A stretch of DNA of 64,000 nt from positions 561,655 through 625,654 of the forward strand of contig NZ_FRBL01000006.1 in the NCBI RefSeq assembly GCF_900142605.1, written 5' to 3'. Below the pieces are notes generated by a model that ran no database searches, was not told the DNA's origin, and worked only from the letters and a program-made list of their open reading frames with translations. Every line of letters begins with the position of its first letter. Position 1 is the first letter of the stretch. This DNA comes from Chitinophaga jiangningensis. GTDB taxonomy: Bacteria; Bacteroidota; Bacteroidia; Chitinophagales; Chitinophagaceae. Below, piece after piece: positions 8,532 to 15,304 of this stretch. Made by a program: the position numbers and the translations under genes.

Positions 8532-9074
8532 ATGAAAAAGCTTTTGAGCATGGCCATATTATTGGCAGCGATAATCATGTTTGCCGCCTGTAAGGATGGC
8601 GATACGGGTCCTGCAGGCCCTCCGGGTACAGCCAATGTGCAGTATTCCGATTGGCAGAATACTACCAAATGGACGGGATCTTCGTCCTCTACCGGGGCTG
8701 GTAAAAACACTTTTTATTTTGATATCGCGGAAGCCAGGGTAACGCAGGAAATTGTTGATAAGGGCTCCGTGTTGGTATTTATGCAGTTTGTGGCAGATCC
8801 TGACAGTGCTGGCATTATAAAGCAATTGCCCAGCATCTATTACAATATTGGGAGTGCTTCAACGCAGTATCGTTTTCAGCATGGCATATTTCCGGGTAAG
8901 ATCCGGATTATATGTGATGTAATTCCAAACGGGATTCCGGCTACTACCAACAAAGTAAGGTATGTTATTATTCCCGGTGGTGTAAATGTAAATGCCACGG
9001 CCAGGGCGGTGGCACCAGATTACAGCCGGATGAGTTATGAAGAGATATGCCGGCTATATCATTTGCAGCCGTAA
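8532..9074 (+). CDS. Lipoprotein with a short collagen-like GPAGPPG segment
   Basis: 180 residues. Signal peptide II: MKKLLSMAILLAAIIMFAAC with the lipobox cysteine at residue 20. Immediately after comes GDTGPAGPPG, a short collagen-like linker common after the lipid anchor in Bacteroidota lipoproteins. The rest (about 150 residues, beta-rich) has no family that I can name. Last gene in the same-strand run beginning with the ECF sigma factor. Start is clear from the signal peptide. Confidence 0.7.
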   Translation: MKKLLSMAILLAAIIMFAACKDGDTGPAGPPGTANVQYSDWQNTTKWTGSSSSTGAGKNTFYFDIAEARVTQEIVDKGSVLVFMQFVADPDSAGIIKQLPSIYYNIGSASTQYRFQHGIFPGKIRIICDVIPNGIPATTNKVRYVIIPGGVNVNATARAVAPDYSRMSYEEICRLYHLQP

Positions 9075-9315
9075 TGTATGCTTTAATCAGCGGCTATTGA
9101 GCAGGGGATATTTCACCTGCTTATAGTAAAAAAGCTATTAGCTTAATCATTTGCAGCCGTATCCGTTTAAACGGAGGCCAGGCCGCAACTGTTATAGTGA
9201 GGCAGGATATACGGAGCACCTGCTGTAACCGTACATCACGTGCAGGGATTGTAATGCACTTAGCTAAAATTCAACTGTGTAACAATGTTGCTTTAAAGAA
9301 AAACTTCCCTGTGTA
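9075..9315. other. Intergenic stretch between convergent modules
   Basis: No gene supported. It holds a partial repeat of the preceding gene's end (CATTTGCAGCCGTA at 9058-9073 recurs as CATTTGCAGCCGTA near 9148), a weak hairpin AGCAGG...CCTGCT (about 9099-9122) and a palindrome TCCGTTTAAACGGA near 9163. Nothing else recognised. Confidence 0.5.
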
Positions 9316-9357
9316 ATAACGGAAAGGTCCTGCACCGTTGCAGGACCTTTCCGTTAT
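9316..9357. terminator. Bidirectional terminator between the two sigma/protease modules
   Basis: A perfect 19-bp stem (9316-9334 with 9339-9357, loop CCGT) flanked by T-runs. It serves the lipoprotein side and the convergent trypsin-like protease gene. Confidence 0.9.
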
Positions 9358-9382
9358 TTTTCATTTCTCAGTTATGCGTTTG

Positions 9383-10477
9383 TTAGTTGTAGACCTTTAC
9401 CAGGTATACAAATTCCTGTACTTTTTTGATCTGGTCTACGCGGTTCATTCCTTCGAGTTTGCTCTTATGCGCCCATTCTTTTTTGGATTGTTTGTCTTTC
9501 GGCATTTCATCCAGGAGGCGTTTCAGGTGAGCTGATTTCACGGCGAAGGCGATACCGTCGGAGGTGGTTTGTTTGCCGGTGATGATACCTACGATATCCC
9601 CTTTGGTATCCAGTAATGGTCCGCCGCTGTTGCCAGGATTAACCGGGATGGATACCTGGTAGGCGGTGGTGTCGCCGTTGAAGCCGGTTTTAGCGGAAAT
9701 ATAGCCTTTACCGTAAACGATTTCATCTCTTGGGTATCCCATGGTAAATACTTCTTCGCCGAGGGTGATACTTTGTGGTTTGAGTGCGTATGGCAATGGC
9801 TGGCTTTTAAAGGTGCTGTCGGCAATTTTGAGAACGGCCAGATCGCTGGAGATGTCTTCAAATACGCTAACAGCCTTATAGGCGTCGCCTTTGGTATTTT
9901 GAACGTAGATAGAGTCAGCACCTGCCACTACGTGGAGATTGGTAACGATGTAACCGTTGCCGGAAACGGCGAAACCTGTACCTCCGTAAGTACCTGGGTT
10001 GAGCGGTGCTTTATTCTTGTCTTTAATATCGTTGATGAGGGCATTTTGCGAGCGCTGGATATTGTTCAGCACACGTCTAACGTCTTCATACTGTGCGGTG
10101 GATTTGTTGCGGCTGCTGTTTTGAATGATGGCGATGGTAGACAGTGAGGTCACCAATGCAATACAGGCGGCGGCTGCCAGGTTGGCGATGGTGCGGCGGC
10201 GTATCCGGGCACGTTTTTCGGCCTGGGTAGCTTCCTGCACGGTGGTACGGATGGCTGGCATGTCCAGTTGCTGGTGAATGCGGTCCATCTGTGCCTGGAG
10301 ATCTTTACGTTTGCCGAGGTGGTCAAGTTCCTGTACAAGGAGCTGGTGTTCTTCCACCTGGCGGTTGATTTGTGGATTGGATCTACGCAATTCATCAAAG
10401 GCAGCCTTCTCCTGCACCGTCATCTCCCCTTCCAGGTAACGCTCTATTTCACTGATGAGAAACATATCTTCTTTCAT
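9383..10477 (-). CDS. Anti-sigma head fused to a periplasmic trypsin-like (S1C) protease
   Basis: 364 residues. Residues 8-50 (ISEIERYLEGEMTVQEKAAF...) have the Bacteroidota anti-sigma head pattern; a basic segment (KRARIRRR) precedes one membrane helix at about 99-118; residues 165-320 are a trypsin-like domain of HtrA type with His182 (TNLHVVAG), Asp212 (SSDLAVLKI) and Ser284 (PGNSGGPLL). No PDZ domain is visible after the protease. It lies 9 bases downstream of an ECF sigma gene. Inference: the cytoplasmic head restrains that sigma factor and the protease domain senses or responds to envelope damage. Start could also be Met5. Confidence 0.85.
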   Translation of the reverse strand: MKEDMFLISEIERYLEGEMTVQEKAAFDELRRSNPQINRQVEEHQLLVQELDHLGKRKDLQAQMDRIHQQLDMPAIRTTVQEATQAEKRARIRRRTIANLAAAACIALVTSLSTIAIIQNSSRNKSTAQYEDVRRVLNNIQRSQNALINDIKDKNKAPLNPGTYGGTGFAVSGNGYIVTNLHVVAGADSIYVQNTKGDAYKAVSVFEDISSDLAVLKIADSTFKSQPLPYALKPQSITLGEEVFTMGYPRDEIVYGKGYISAKTGFNGDTTAYQVSIPVNPGNSGGPLLDTKGDIVGIITGKQTTSDGIAFAVKSAHLKRLLDEMPKDKQSKKEWAHKSKLEGMNRVDQIKKVQEFVYLVKVYN

Positions 10478-10486
10478 GGCTGCTGC

Positions 10487-11062
10487 TTATAATGATGTAT
10501 TGTATTTATCGAAAAACATTTTTTTGAGTCGCATGAGGCACTTGTACTTTTGGTTTTTGGCGTTTTCCGAGCTGGTATAGCCAAATTTTTCTGCTATTTC
10601 CTGCATGGAATGTTTGTGCAGGTAATAATCTTCCAAAATTGTTTTGCATGGTTGCCCCAGGCTGTCCATAGCTTTTTCCATAATCCGGAACTGTTCGTCT
10701 TTGGCCTCGTGGTCGTCTACAATCTCTTCGGCGGGTATGATTTCCTCCAATTCCGTGGGGAGGGCGTACATACCGTGATTACTTTGCAGTTTTTTGAGCC
10801 AGAGGTGGCGGCAAACAGAGTACAGGAAAGTTTTTAGGCGGCTGGTGAGTGTAAAGTCTCCTTTACAAGCCTTCTCATATAATATAATGATGGCTTCCTG
10901 GAATACATCTTTGGCGTCGTCTTCGGTCCCATTATGCTGTAAAATCATGCGTAAAACAACCGGAAAATTATCTGAATAGATGATTTCCAATGACTTACCA
11001 TCACTTCTTGCCAATCCCAGCAATAAATCCCTGTCTTTTGCTATGTCTTGAATTTGCTTCAC
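10487..11062 (-). CDS. ECF-type RNA polymerase sigma factor
   Basis: 191 residues. Region 2 is at about 25-95 (TEDDAKDVFQEAIIILYEKA, RLKTFLYSVCRHLWLKKL), an acidic linker (ELEEIIPAEEIVDDHEAKDE) follows, and region 4 lies at about 130-185 (CKTILEDYYLHKHSMQEIAEKF, NQKYKCLMRLKK). First gene of a two-gene operon with the anti-sigma/trypsin fusion. An inverted repeat GGTAACCCAA/TTGGGTTACC lies just upstream. The module points toward the first sigma/protease module. Confidence 0.9.
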   Translation of the reverse strand: MKQIQDIAKDRDLLLGLARSDGKSLEIIYSDNFPVVLRMILQHNGTEDDAKDVFQEAIIILYEKACKGDFTLTSRLKTFLYSVCRHLWLKKLQSNHGMYALPTELEEIIPAEEIVDDHEAKDEQFRIMEKAMDSLGQPCKTILEDYYLHKHSMQEIAEKFGYTSSENAKNQKYKCLMRLKKMFFDKYNTSL

Positions 11063-11086
11063 TCTTAATACAATTAAAAGGCGTTT

Positions 11087-11134
11087 GGTAACCCAAAGTA
11101 CCGAAAAAAAAATTTTTTAAAACATTGGGTTACC
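11087..11134 (-). promoter_or_regulatory. Inverted repeat upstream of the ECF sigma gene
   Basis: GGTAACCCAA (11087-11096) and TTGGGTTACC (11125-11134) are perfect 10-base inverted repeats separated by an A/T tract; a partial third copy TTGGGTGATCC follows. The site lies between divergent genes (sigma on minus, alanine-rich lipoprotein on plus) and could control either. Confidence 0.4.
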
Positions 11135-11194
11135 TTTTGGGTGATCCCGGTATAAAGGTTAAATCATTCAAAAAACATCCTAAATTATTGTACG

Positions 11195-11428
11195 ATGAAG
11201 AACGTAATCAAATTTGGTTTCCTGGTTGCCGCTTTCGGTATTTTCGCAGTTGCTTGTGGTGGTAACGCTGAGCAGAAAGCTGTAGATTCTACTGCTACTG
11301 AAGCTACTCAAGCTATCGACTCTGCTGCTAACGCTGCAAACGCTGCTGTTAACGCTACTGCTGATTCTGCTAAAGCTGCTGTAGATTCAGCTGCTGCTGC
11401 TGCAGTTGATACTGCTGCAAAACACTAA
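11195..11428 (+). CDS. Small alanine-rich repetitive lipoprotein
   Basis: 77 residues. Signal peptide with lipobox FAVAC (Cys21), then CGGNAEQKAVDST and a low-complexity amphipathic helix made of repeats such as AIDSAANAANAAVNATADSAKAAVDSA cut in short units of A-x-D/N-S/A. Likely an outer- or inner-membrane-anchored helix; function unknown. It is divergent from the ECF sigma gene and shares its 130-base promoter region. Codons are highly repetitive (GCT for Ala), as in strongly expressed genes. A strong terminator follows. Confidence 0.75.
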   Translation: MKNVIKFGFLVAAFGIFAVACGGNAEQKAVDSTATEATQAIDSAANAANAAVNATADSAKAAVDSAAAAAVDTAAKH

Positions 11429-11454
11429 TTTGCAACACAACGCATATTATAATG

Positions 11455-11487
11455 AACCGCTCCGGGATACCGGGGCGGTTTTTTTAT
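11455..11487 (+). terminator. Intrinsic terminator of the small lipoprotein
   Basis: 11-bp stem AACCGCTCCGG / CCGGGGCGGTT (one G-T pair), loop GATA, then seven T. Confidence 0.9.
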
Positions 11488-11530
11488 GGGTAAAACTGAA
11501 TTTATCTCCGGAGCTATTTTTGTTTTCAAT

Positions 11531-11579
11531 TGCTATATTTTATGCAATTTTTCAATAGTTGTATAATTTTATGCAATTG
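11531..11579. promoter_or_regulatory. Tandem TTG-n-TTTTATGCAATT sites
   Basis: TTTTATGCAATT occurs at 11538-11549 and 11567-11578 (29 bases apart, about three helical turns). Each copy begins with TTG and ends with GCAA, forming a weak inverted repeat. They precede the decayed gene at 11617 and may be its former operators. Confidence 0.35.
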
Positions 11580-11616
11580 TCATTAATTTGCTTTTATCAT
11601 TTACCCAATAGCCCAT

Positions 11617-11919
11617 TTGTCAGTAATAATGCTTTGTTGGAGTGTGGTTTTTGAAAAATTTCCTCCCTTGAATGCACACTCAAATTTTTATCACTCGAGT
11701 CAATACTGGATTTTGGGTGCAGCAATTTATTTCCTCACATTCCCGTCTTCAATAGTAGTTGGCCAGGCAACGAGGAAATGGGCGAACCAATTGTTGGATC
11801 AATCTACCGCAACACCAAATCCATCCGGTGGCTTGCTCAATGCAGGCATGTACATTAGTAAGTATGTTGTTGGCATTTTCGGTAGCCATACTGCTCAAAC
11901 AAATACCCGGACTATTTAA
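11617..11919 (+). pseudogene. Remnant of a DUF3307-like membrane protein gene
   Basis: A 100-codon open frame whose middle (AAIYFLTFPSSIVVGQ, then GGLLNAGMYI) resembles from memory the late-middle part of DUF3307 membrane proteins (LTFP-S-I ... NAGKYIGILER). After GMYI the match breaks off, and no N-terminal half is present; a second frame (11759-12001) is open but unlike anything. I read this as the leftover of a disrupted gene rather than a working 100-residue protein. Other low-complexity AT-rich sequence surrounds it. Confidence 0.4.
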
Positions 11920-12028
11920 TTTATCCCCTACTTTACCCTTTCCAACCCCCTCCGGTTTTCTATTTATTAGATTTTATTCAATAAATAATGCTTGTTGTTG
12001 AAATAATTGTATTTTTCGCTTAAAGGTA

Positions 12029-12058
12029 TTGGATAATTAAAATCCAGTTGTATTTTTG
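12029..12058 (+). promoter_or_regulatory. Promoter of the aromatic amino-acid operon
   Basis: TATTTTTG at 12051-12058 fits the Bacteroidota -7 box TAnnTTTG, and TTGG at 12029-12032 fits a -33 box with an 18-base spacer. Transcription would start near 12065, about 13 bases before the first leader peptide. Confidence 0.6.
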
Positions 12059-12077
12059 TTTCACAATTCAAAAAGAA

Positions 12078-12137
12078 ATGACTTCACAGACGACTTTCGG
12101 TTTTTTTGGCTTTTATTATTTCTGGTACCAGGAATAG
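12078..12137 (+). CDS. Leader peptide 1, Phe/Tyr-rich
   Basis: A 19-residue peptide, MTSQTTFGFFGFYYFWYQE: five Phe, three Tyr and one Trp packed into residues 7-17. It sits between a promoter and a terminator in front of the operon that makes Phe and Tyr, the classical arrangement for ribosome-mediated attenuation. Stalling at uncharged Phe or Tyr codons (12096-12128) would cover the segment ACGACTTTC (12090-12098), while termination of translation at TAG (12135) would cover the antiterminator arm. Function is inferred from sequence and base pairing. Confidence 0.85.
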   Translation: MTSQTTFGFFGFYYFWYQE

Positions 12138-12212
12138 GGAGGTCGTTTGTAAACTAAGATAAAAGAAACTACAAAAAAGGCCTCCCGCGAAACGGGGGGC
12201 CTTTTTAATTTT
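12137..12212 (+). terminator. Attenuator 1: terminator with competing antiterminator
   Basis: Terminator stem GGCCTCCCG (12179-12187) with CGGGGGGCC (12193-12201), loop CGAAA, then TTTTT. The segment GGGAGGTC (12137-12144) can instead pair with GGCCTCCC (12179-12186), 8 bp with one G-T, which destroys the terminator. A third pairing, ACGACTTTC in the leader (12090-12098) with GGAGGTCGT (12138-12146), 9 bp with two G-T, would sequester the antiterminator arm. These are the four classical attenuator segments. Confidence 0.85.
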
Positions 12213-12227
12213 AGCAATAAAGATTTT

Positions 12228-12308
12228 ATGTCAAAATTCACAACGTACTTTTTTTATTATTTCTCTTACTTCTTTTATGCGAAGAAGCCGGGGACTCGTT
12301 TGCAATAA
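12228..12308 (+). CDS. Leader peptide 2, Phe/Tyr-rich
   Basis: A 26-residue peptide beginning MSKFTTYFFYYFSYFFY: six Phe and five Tyr within residues 4-17, followed by a basic tail (AKKPGTRLQ). It starts about 20 bases after the T-run of attenuator 1, so it is only transcribed when the first terminator is read through. The Phe/Tyr codons end at 12278; the antiterminator arm (12291-12303) lies inside the final codons, where a ribosome finishing translation at TAA (12306) would mask it. Like leader 1 it has Thr-Thr at residues 5-6 and the string TTTTATTATTTCT. Confidence 0.85.
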   Translation: MSKFTTYFFYYFSYFFYAKKPGTRLQ

Positions 12309-12370
12309 TCGAACTTACATATAACAAGTTTAAAGCAAAGGGTCCCGTTGTCGGGGCCCTTTCTGTTTCA
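12291..12370 (+). terminator. Attenuator 2: second terminator with antiterminator
   Basis: Terminator stem AAAGGGTCCCG (12337-12347) with CGGGGCCCTTT (12352-12362), 11 bp with one G-T, loop TTGT; the T-run is interrupted (TTTCTGTTT). GGGACTCGTTTGC (12291-12303) can pair with GCAAAGGGTCCC (12335-12346), 12 bp with one bulged G and one G-T, as antiterminator. A 6-bp hairpin CTTCTT/AAGAAG (12269-12274/12282-12287) in the leader could be a pause signal. No strong anti-antiterminator pairing was found. Confidence 0.8.
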
Positions 12371-12422
12371 GGTAACTAGTTGCTACAACAACTAAAAAAA
12401 TATAAAAATCAATTCATTAAAC

Positions 12423-13247
12423 ATGAAAATAGCGATACAGGGGTTTGAAGGATGTTTCCACCAGGTGGCTGCTCAGTCTTATTTCGGAAAAAATACCGAA
12501 ATAGAATGTTGCGCGTCCTTCGCTGAACTGGTCAGAAAAGTTAAATCTCAGCCTGACGTTGATGCAGGCATCATGGCCATCGAAAACTCCATCGCCGGTA
12601 GCATCCTTCCGAACTACAGCCTTATCAAAAACTCAGGACTGCACGTAACCGGAGAAATCTACCTGCAAATCAATCAACACCTGATGGTTTTACCAGGACA
12701 AACCATGGAAGATATCAGGGAAGTTCACTCACACCCAATGGCACTTTTGCAATGCATGGACTTCCTCGAAAAATATCCCCACATCAAACTGGTAGAAACA
12801 GAAGATACCGCCCTCAGCGCTAAACATGTTCGAAGCAAAAAATTAAAATCTACCGCGGCCATCGCCGGAAAACTGGCAGCCGAAATATTTGAACTCGATA
12901 TCATCGCTCCAAATATTCACACCAACAAAAACAACTATACCAGGTTCCTTGCCATCTCAAAGAACCCGGTAGAAACCGCACCAGACGCTAATAAAGCATC
13001 CGTGTATTTTCAAACAAGCCACGAAAGAGGCAGTCTCGCAGAAGTACTTACCAGAATTGCCAACGCAGGTATCAACTTATCAAAACTGCAGTCTTTCCCC
13101 ATCCCGGCCAAAGTATGGAACTATTACTTCCACGCCGATATGGAATTCGAAAACCTGGAAAATTTCCAGCTCGCACTCAAAGAAATTGAACAACATACCG
13201 AACACCTCAAAGTGTTAGGTATCTATAAAAAAGGTAAAACTCATTAA
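12423..13247 (+). CDS. pheA: Prephenate dehydratase
   Basis: 274 residues, monofunctional. Converts prephenate to phenylpyruvate, the committed step to phenylalanine. Residues 1-180 are the dehydratase domain (MKIAIQGFEGCFHQVAA at the start, NNYTRFLAIS near 175, carrying the catalytic Thr-Arg-Phe motif). Residues 190-270 are an ACT regulatory domain (ERGSLAEVLTRIANAGINLSK), expected to bind Phe. First structural gene after the two attenuators; 9 bases before the aminotransferase gene. Confidence 0.95.
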   Translation: MKIAIQGFEGCFHQVAAQSYFGKNTEIECCASFAELVRKVKSQPDVDAGIMAIENSIAGSILPNYSLIKNSGLHVTGEIYLQINQHLMVLPGQTMEDIREVHSHPMALLQCMDFLEKYPHIKLVETEDTALSAKHVRSKKLKSTAAIAGKLAAEIFELDIIAPNIHTNKNNYTRFLAISKNPVETAPDANKASVYFQTSHERGSLAEVLTRIANAGINLSKLQSFPIPAKVWNYYFHADMEFENLENFQLALKEIEQHTEHLKVLGIYKKGKTH

Positions 13248-13256
13248 GCCGATTAT

Positions 13257-14423
13257 ATGCAGATACAGGTAGCTAAAAGATTACAGGGCACGGAAGAATA
13301 CTACTTCTCTAAGAAGCTGCGCGAAATAGATCAGATGAACCAGGATGGAACCAGGGTGATTAACCTCGGTATCGGTAGCCCCGATCTCCCTCCACATCCA
13401 TCCGTAGTAGAAGCACTGCACACCAACGCAGCACTTCCTAACACGCACGCTTACCAGGGGTATAAAGGTATTCCGGCACTTCGTAAAGCAATGGCCGACT
13501 GGTACCACCGCTTCTACCATGTTACGCTCAGCCCTGATACGGAAGTACTGCCGCTCATCGGCTCCAAAGAAGGTATCATGCATATTTGCATGACCTACCT
13601 CCAGGCCGGCGATGAAGCACTGGTACCCAATCCGGGCTATCCAACCTACCGCTCTGCCGTTAATCTCAGTGGCGCCACTGTAAGGGATTATGACCTCACC
13701 GCAGAAAATAACTGGCTGCCTGATCTCGATGCGCTGGCCAACACTGACCTGAGCAAAGTGAAACTGATGTGGGTAAACTACCCGAATATGCCTACCGGCG
13801 CAAAAGCTACCCGCGAATTCGCTAAAAAGCTGATCGCCTTCGGTAAAGCACATAACATCCTCATCTGCCATGATAATCCATACAGCTTTATCCTCAACGA
13901 TGAGCCAGTGAGTCTCCTCCAGGAAGAAGGTGCCATGGATGTAGTACTGGAATTAAACTCCTTAAGCAAATCATCCAACATGGCCGGATGGCGTGTAGGC
14001 ATGCTGGTGGGAAAAGCGGAATTCCTTAACGAAGTGCTGCGATTCAAAAGCAACATGGACTCCGGTATGTTCCAGCCACTGCAAATGGCCGCTGTAAAAG
14101 CACTGGAACTGGGAAAAGACTGGTATGATTCACTCAACGCCATCTACCGCGCCCGCAGAGAAAAAGTATTCCAGCTGCTCGATATGCTGCACTGCGAATA
14201 CGATAAAAACCAGGTAGGTATGTTCGTATGGGCAAAAATCCCGGCCACATCACAATCCGGGTATGAGCTGAGCGACAAAGTACTCTACGATGCCCGCGTA
14301 TTCATTACACCAGGTGGCATCTTCGGTAGTAACGGTAACGGCTATATCAGGGTGAGTCTTTGCCAGGATGTAAAAGTATTTGACGAAGCCATTTCAAGAA
14401 TTCAAACAGCACTCAATAAATAA
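13257..14423 (+). CDS. Class I/II pyridoxal-phosphate aminotransferase (probably aromatic)
   Basis: 388 residues. Fold type I aminotransferase: NLGIGSPDLPPHPSV near 36, the Asp/Tyr pair in CHDNPYSF (about 204-211), and the cofactor lysine Lys238 in LNSLSKSSNMAGWRVG. Its position between pheA and tyrA implies that it aminates phenylpyruvate and 4-hydroxyphenylpyruvate, or prephenate; family alone would not separate this from aspartate or alanine specificity. Confidence 0.9.
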   Translation: MQIQVAKRLQGTEEYYFSKKLREIDQMNQDGTRVINLGIGSPDLPPHPSVVEALHTNAALPNTHAYQGYKGIPALRKAMADWYHRFYHVTLSPDTEVLPLIGSKEGIMHICMTYLQAGDEALVPNPGYPTYRSAVNLSGATVRDYDLTAENNWLPDLDALANTDLSKVKLMWVNYPNMPTGAKATREFAKKLIAFGKAHNILICHDNPYSFILNDEPVSLLQEEGAMDVVLELNSLSKSSNMAGWRVGMLVGKAEFLNEVLRFKSNMDSGMFQPLQMAAVKALELGKDWYDSLNAIYRARREKVFQLLDMLHCEYDKNQVGMFVWAKIPATSQSGYELSDKVLYDARVFITPGGIFGSNGNGYIRVSLCQDVKVFDEAISRIQTALNK

Positions 14424-14427
14424 AACG

Positions 14428-15270
14428 ATGATAGCAACAGTAATAGGAACAGGTCTTATCGGTGGCTCACTGGCCATCTCCCTCAAAGAAAAGGGAGTGG
14501 CGCAGCACGTCATCGGTGTAGATCAGTCAGCCGCACACTTAGCGCGCGCCAAAGAGCTGGGCATCATCGACGAGGACGCTACGCTGGAAGCAGCACTCGA
14601 ACGTACGGACCTGATTGTACTGGCCATTCCGGTAGACGGCTTGCTGAAACTGTTACCGCAGATCATGGATAAAGTAAAGCCAGGACAGGTAATCATGGAT
14701 GTTGGATCCACTAAAAACATCATTCTGCAACTCGTTGCCGGTCATCCTAACAGAGGTCGCTTTGTAGCCGCCCACCCGATGGCCGGCACGGAGTATTCCG
14801 GGCCCGAAGCTGCCGTGAAGAACCTCTTCACCAACAAAACCATCGTGCTCTGCGATGTTAAAAACAGTGACGACGATGCCCTGGAGATGATCGAAAATAT
14901 GGTTGACCAGTTGCAAATGCGCACCGTATATATGAATGCGGAAGAGCACGACTTGCACACAGCCTATATCTCACACATCTCCCACATTACCTCTTTTGCA
15001 CTGGCACTGACAGTACTAAAGAAGGAAAAGGAACAGGGTCGCATTTTTGAACTGGCAAGCGGTGGTTTTGAATCTACCGTGCGCCTGGCGAAAAGCTCTC
15101 CGGATATGTGGGTGCCTATCTTCAAACATAACCGCAATAATGTGCTGGACGTGCTGGAAGAACATATTCACCAGCTGGAACAGATGAAAACATTGCTCGA
15201 AGAAGAAGATTACGATACCATCTACAAACTCATTCAGAAATCTAATAAAATCAGGAAAATCCTGAAATAA
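14428..15270 (+). CDS. tyrA: Prephenate dehydrogenase
   Basis: 280 residues. Oxidatively decarboxylates prephenate to 4-hydroxyphenylpyruvate for tyrosine. Nucleotide-binding motif at the very start (MIATVIGTGLIGGSLA), then DVGSTKNIIL, AAHPMAGTEYSGPEAA (substrate-binding His region) and HDLHTAYISHISH. The start at 14428 gives the standard N-terminus directly at the Rossmann strand and leaves 4 bases after the preceding stop; an upstream in-frame ATG at 14380 lies inside the aminotransferase gene and adds unrelated residues. No ACT domain is visible. Confidence 0.92.
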   Translation: MIATVIGTGLIGGSLAISLKEKGVAQHVIGVDQSAAHLARAKELGIIDEDATLEAALERTDLIVLAIPVDGLLKLLPQIMDKVKPGQVIMDVGSTKNIILQLVAGHPNRGRFVAAHPMAGTEYSGPEAAVKNLFTNKTIVLCDVKNSDDDALEMIENMVDQLQMRTVYMNAEEHDLHTAYISHISHITSFALALTVLKKEKEQGRIFELASGGFESTVRLAKSSPDMWVPIFKHNRNNVLDVLEEHIHQLEQMKTLLEEEDYDTIYKLIQKSNKIRKILK

Positions 15271-15304
15271 CATAAAATCTACTTAAACGCAGTAACTTAA
15301 TACT

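Noticed and set aside
9075..9315. A structured small RNA between the two sigma modules
   Set aside because: A palindrome and a weak hairpin are present, but no promoter and no conserved fold could be identified by eye.
12240..12303. A strong 1:2 (anti-antiterminator) pairing in attenuator 2
   Set aside because: Only a weak CAACG/CGTTTG pairing with a bulge was found, so it is not claimed; ribosome masking of 12291-12303 at the stop codon would suffice.
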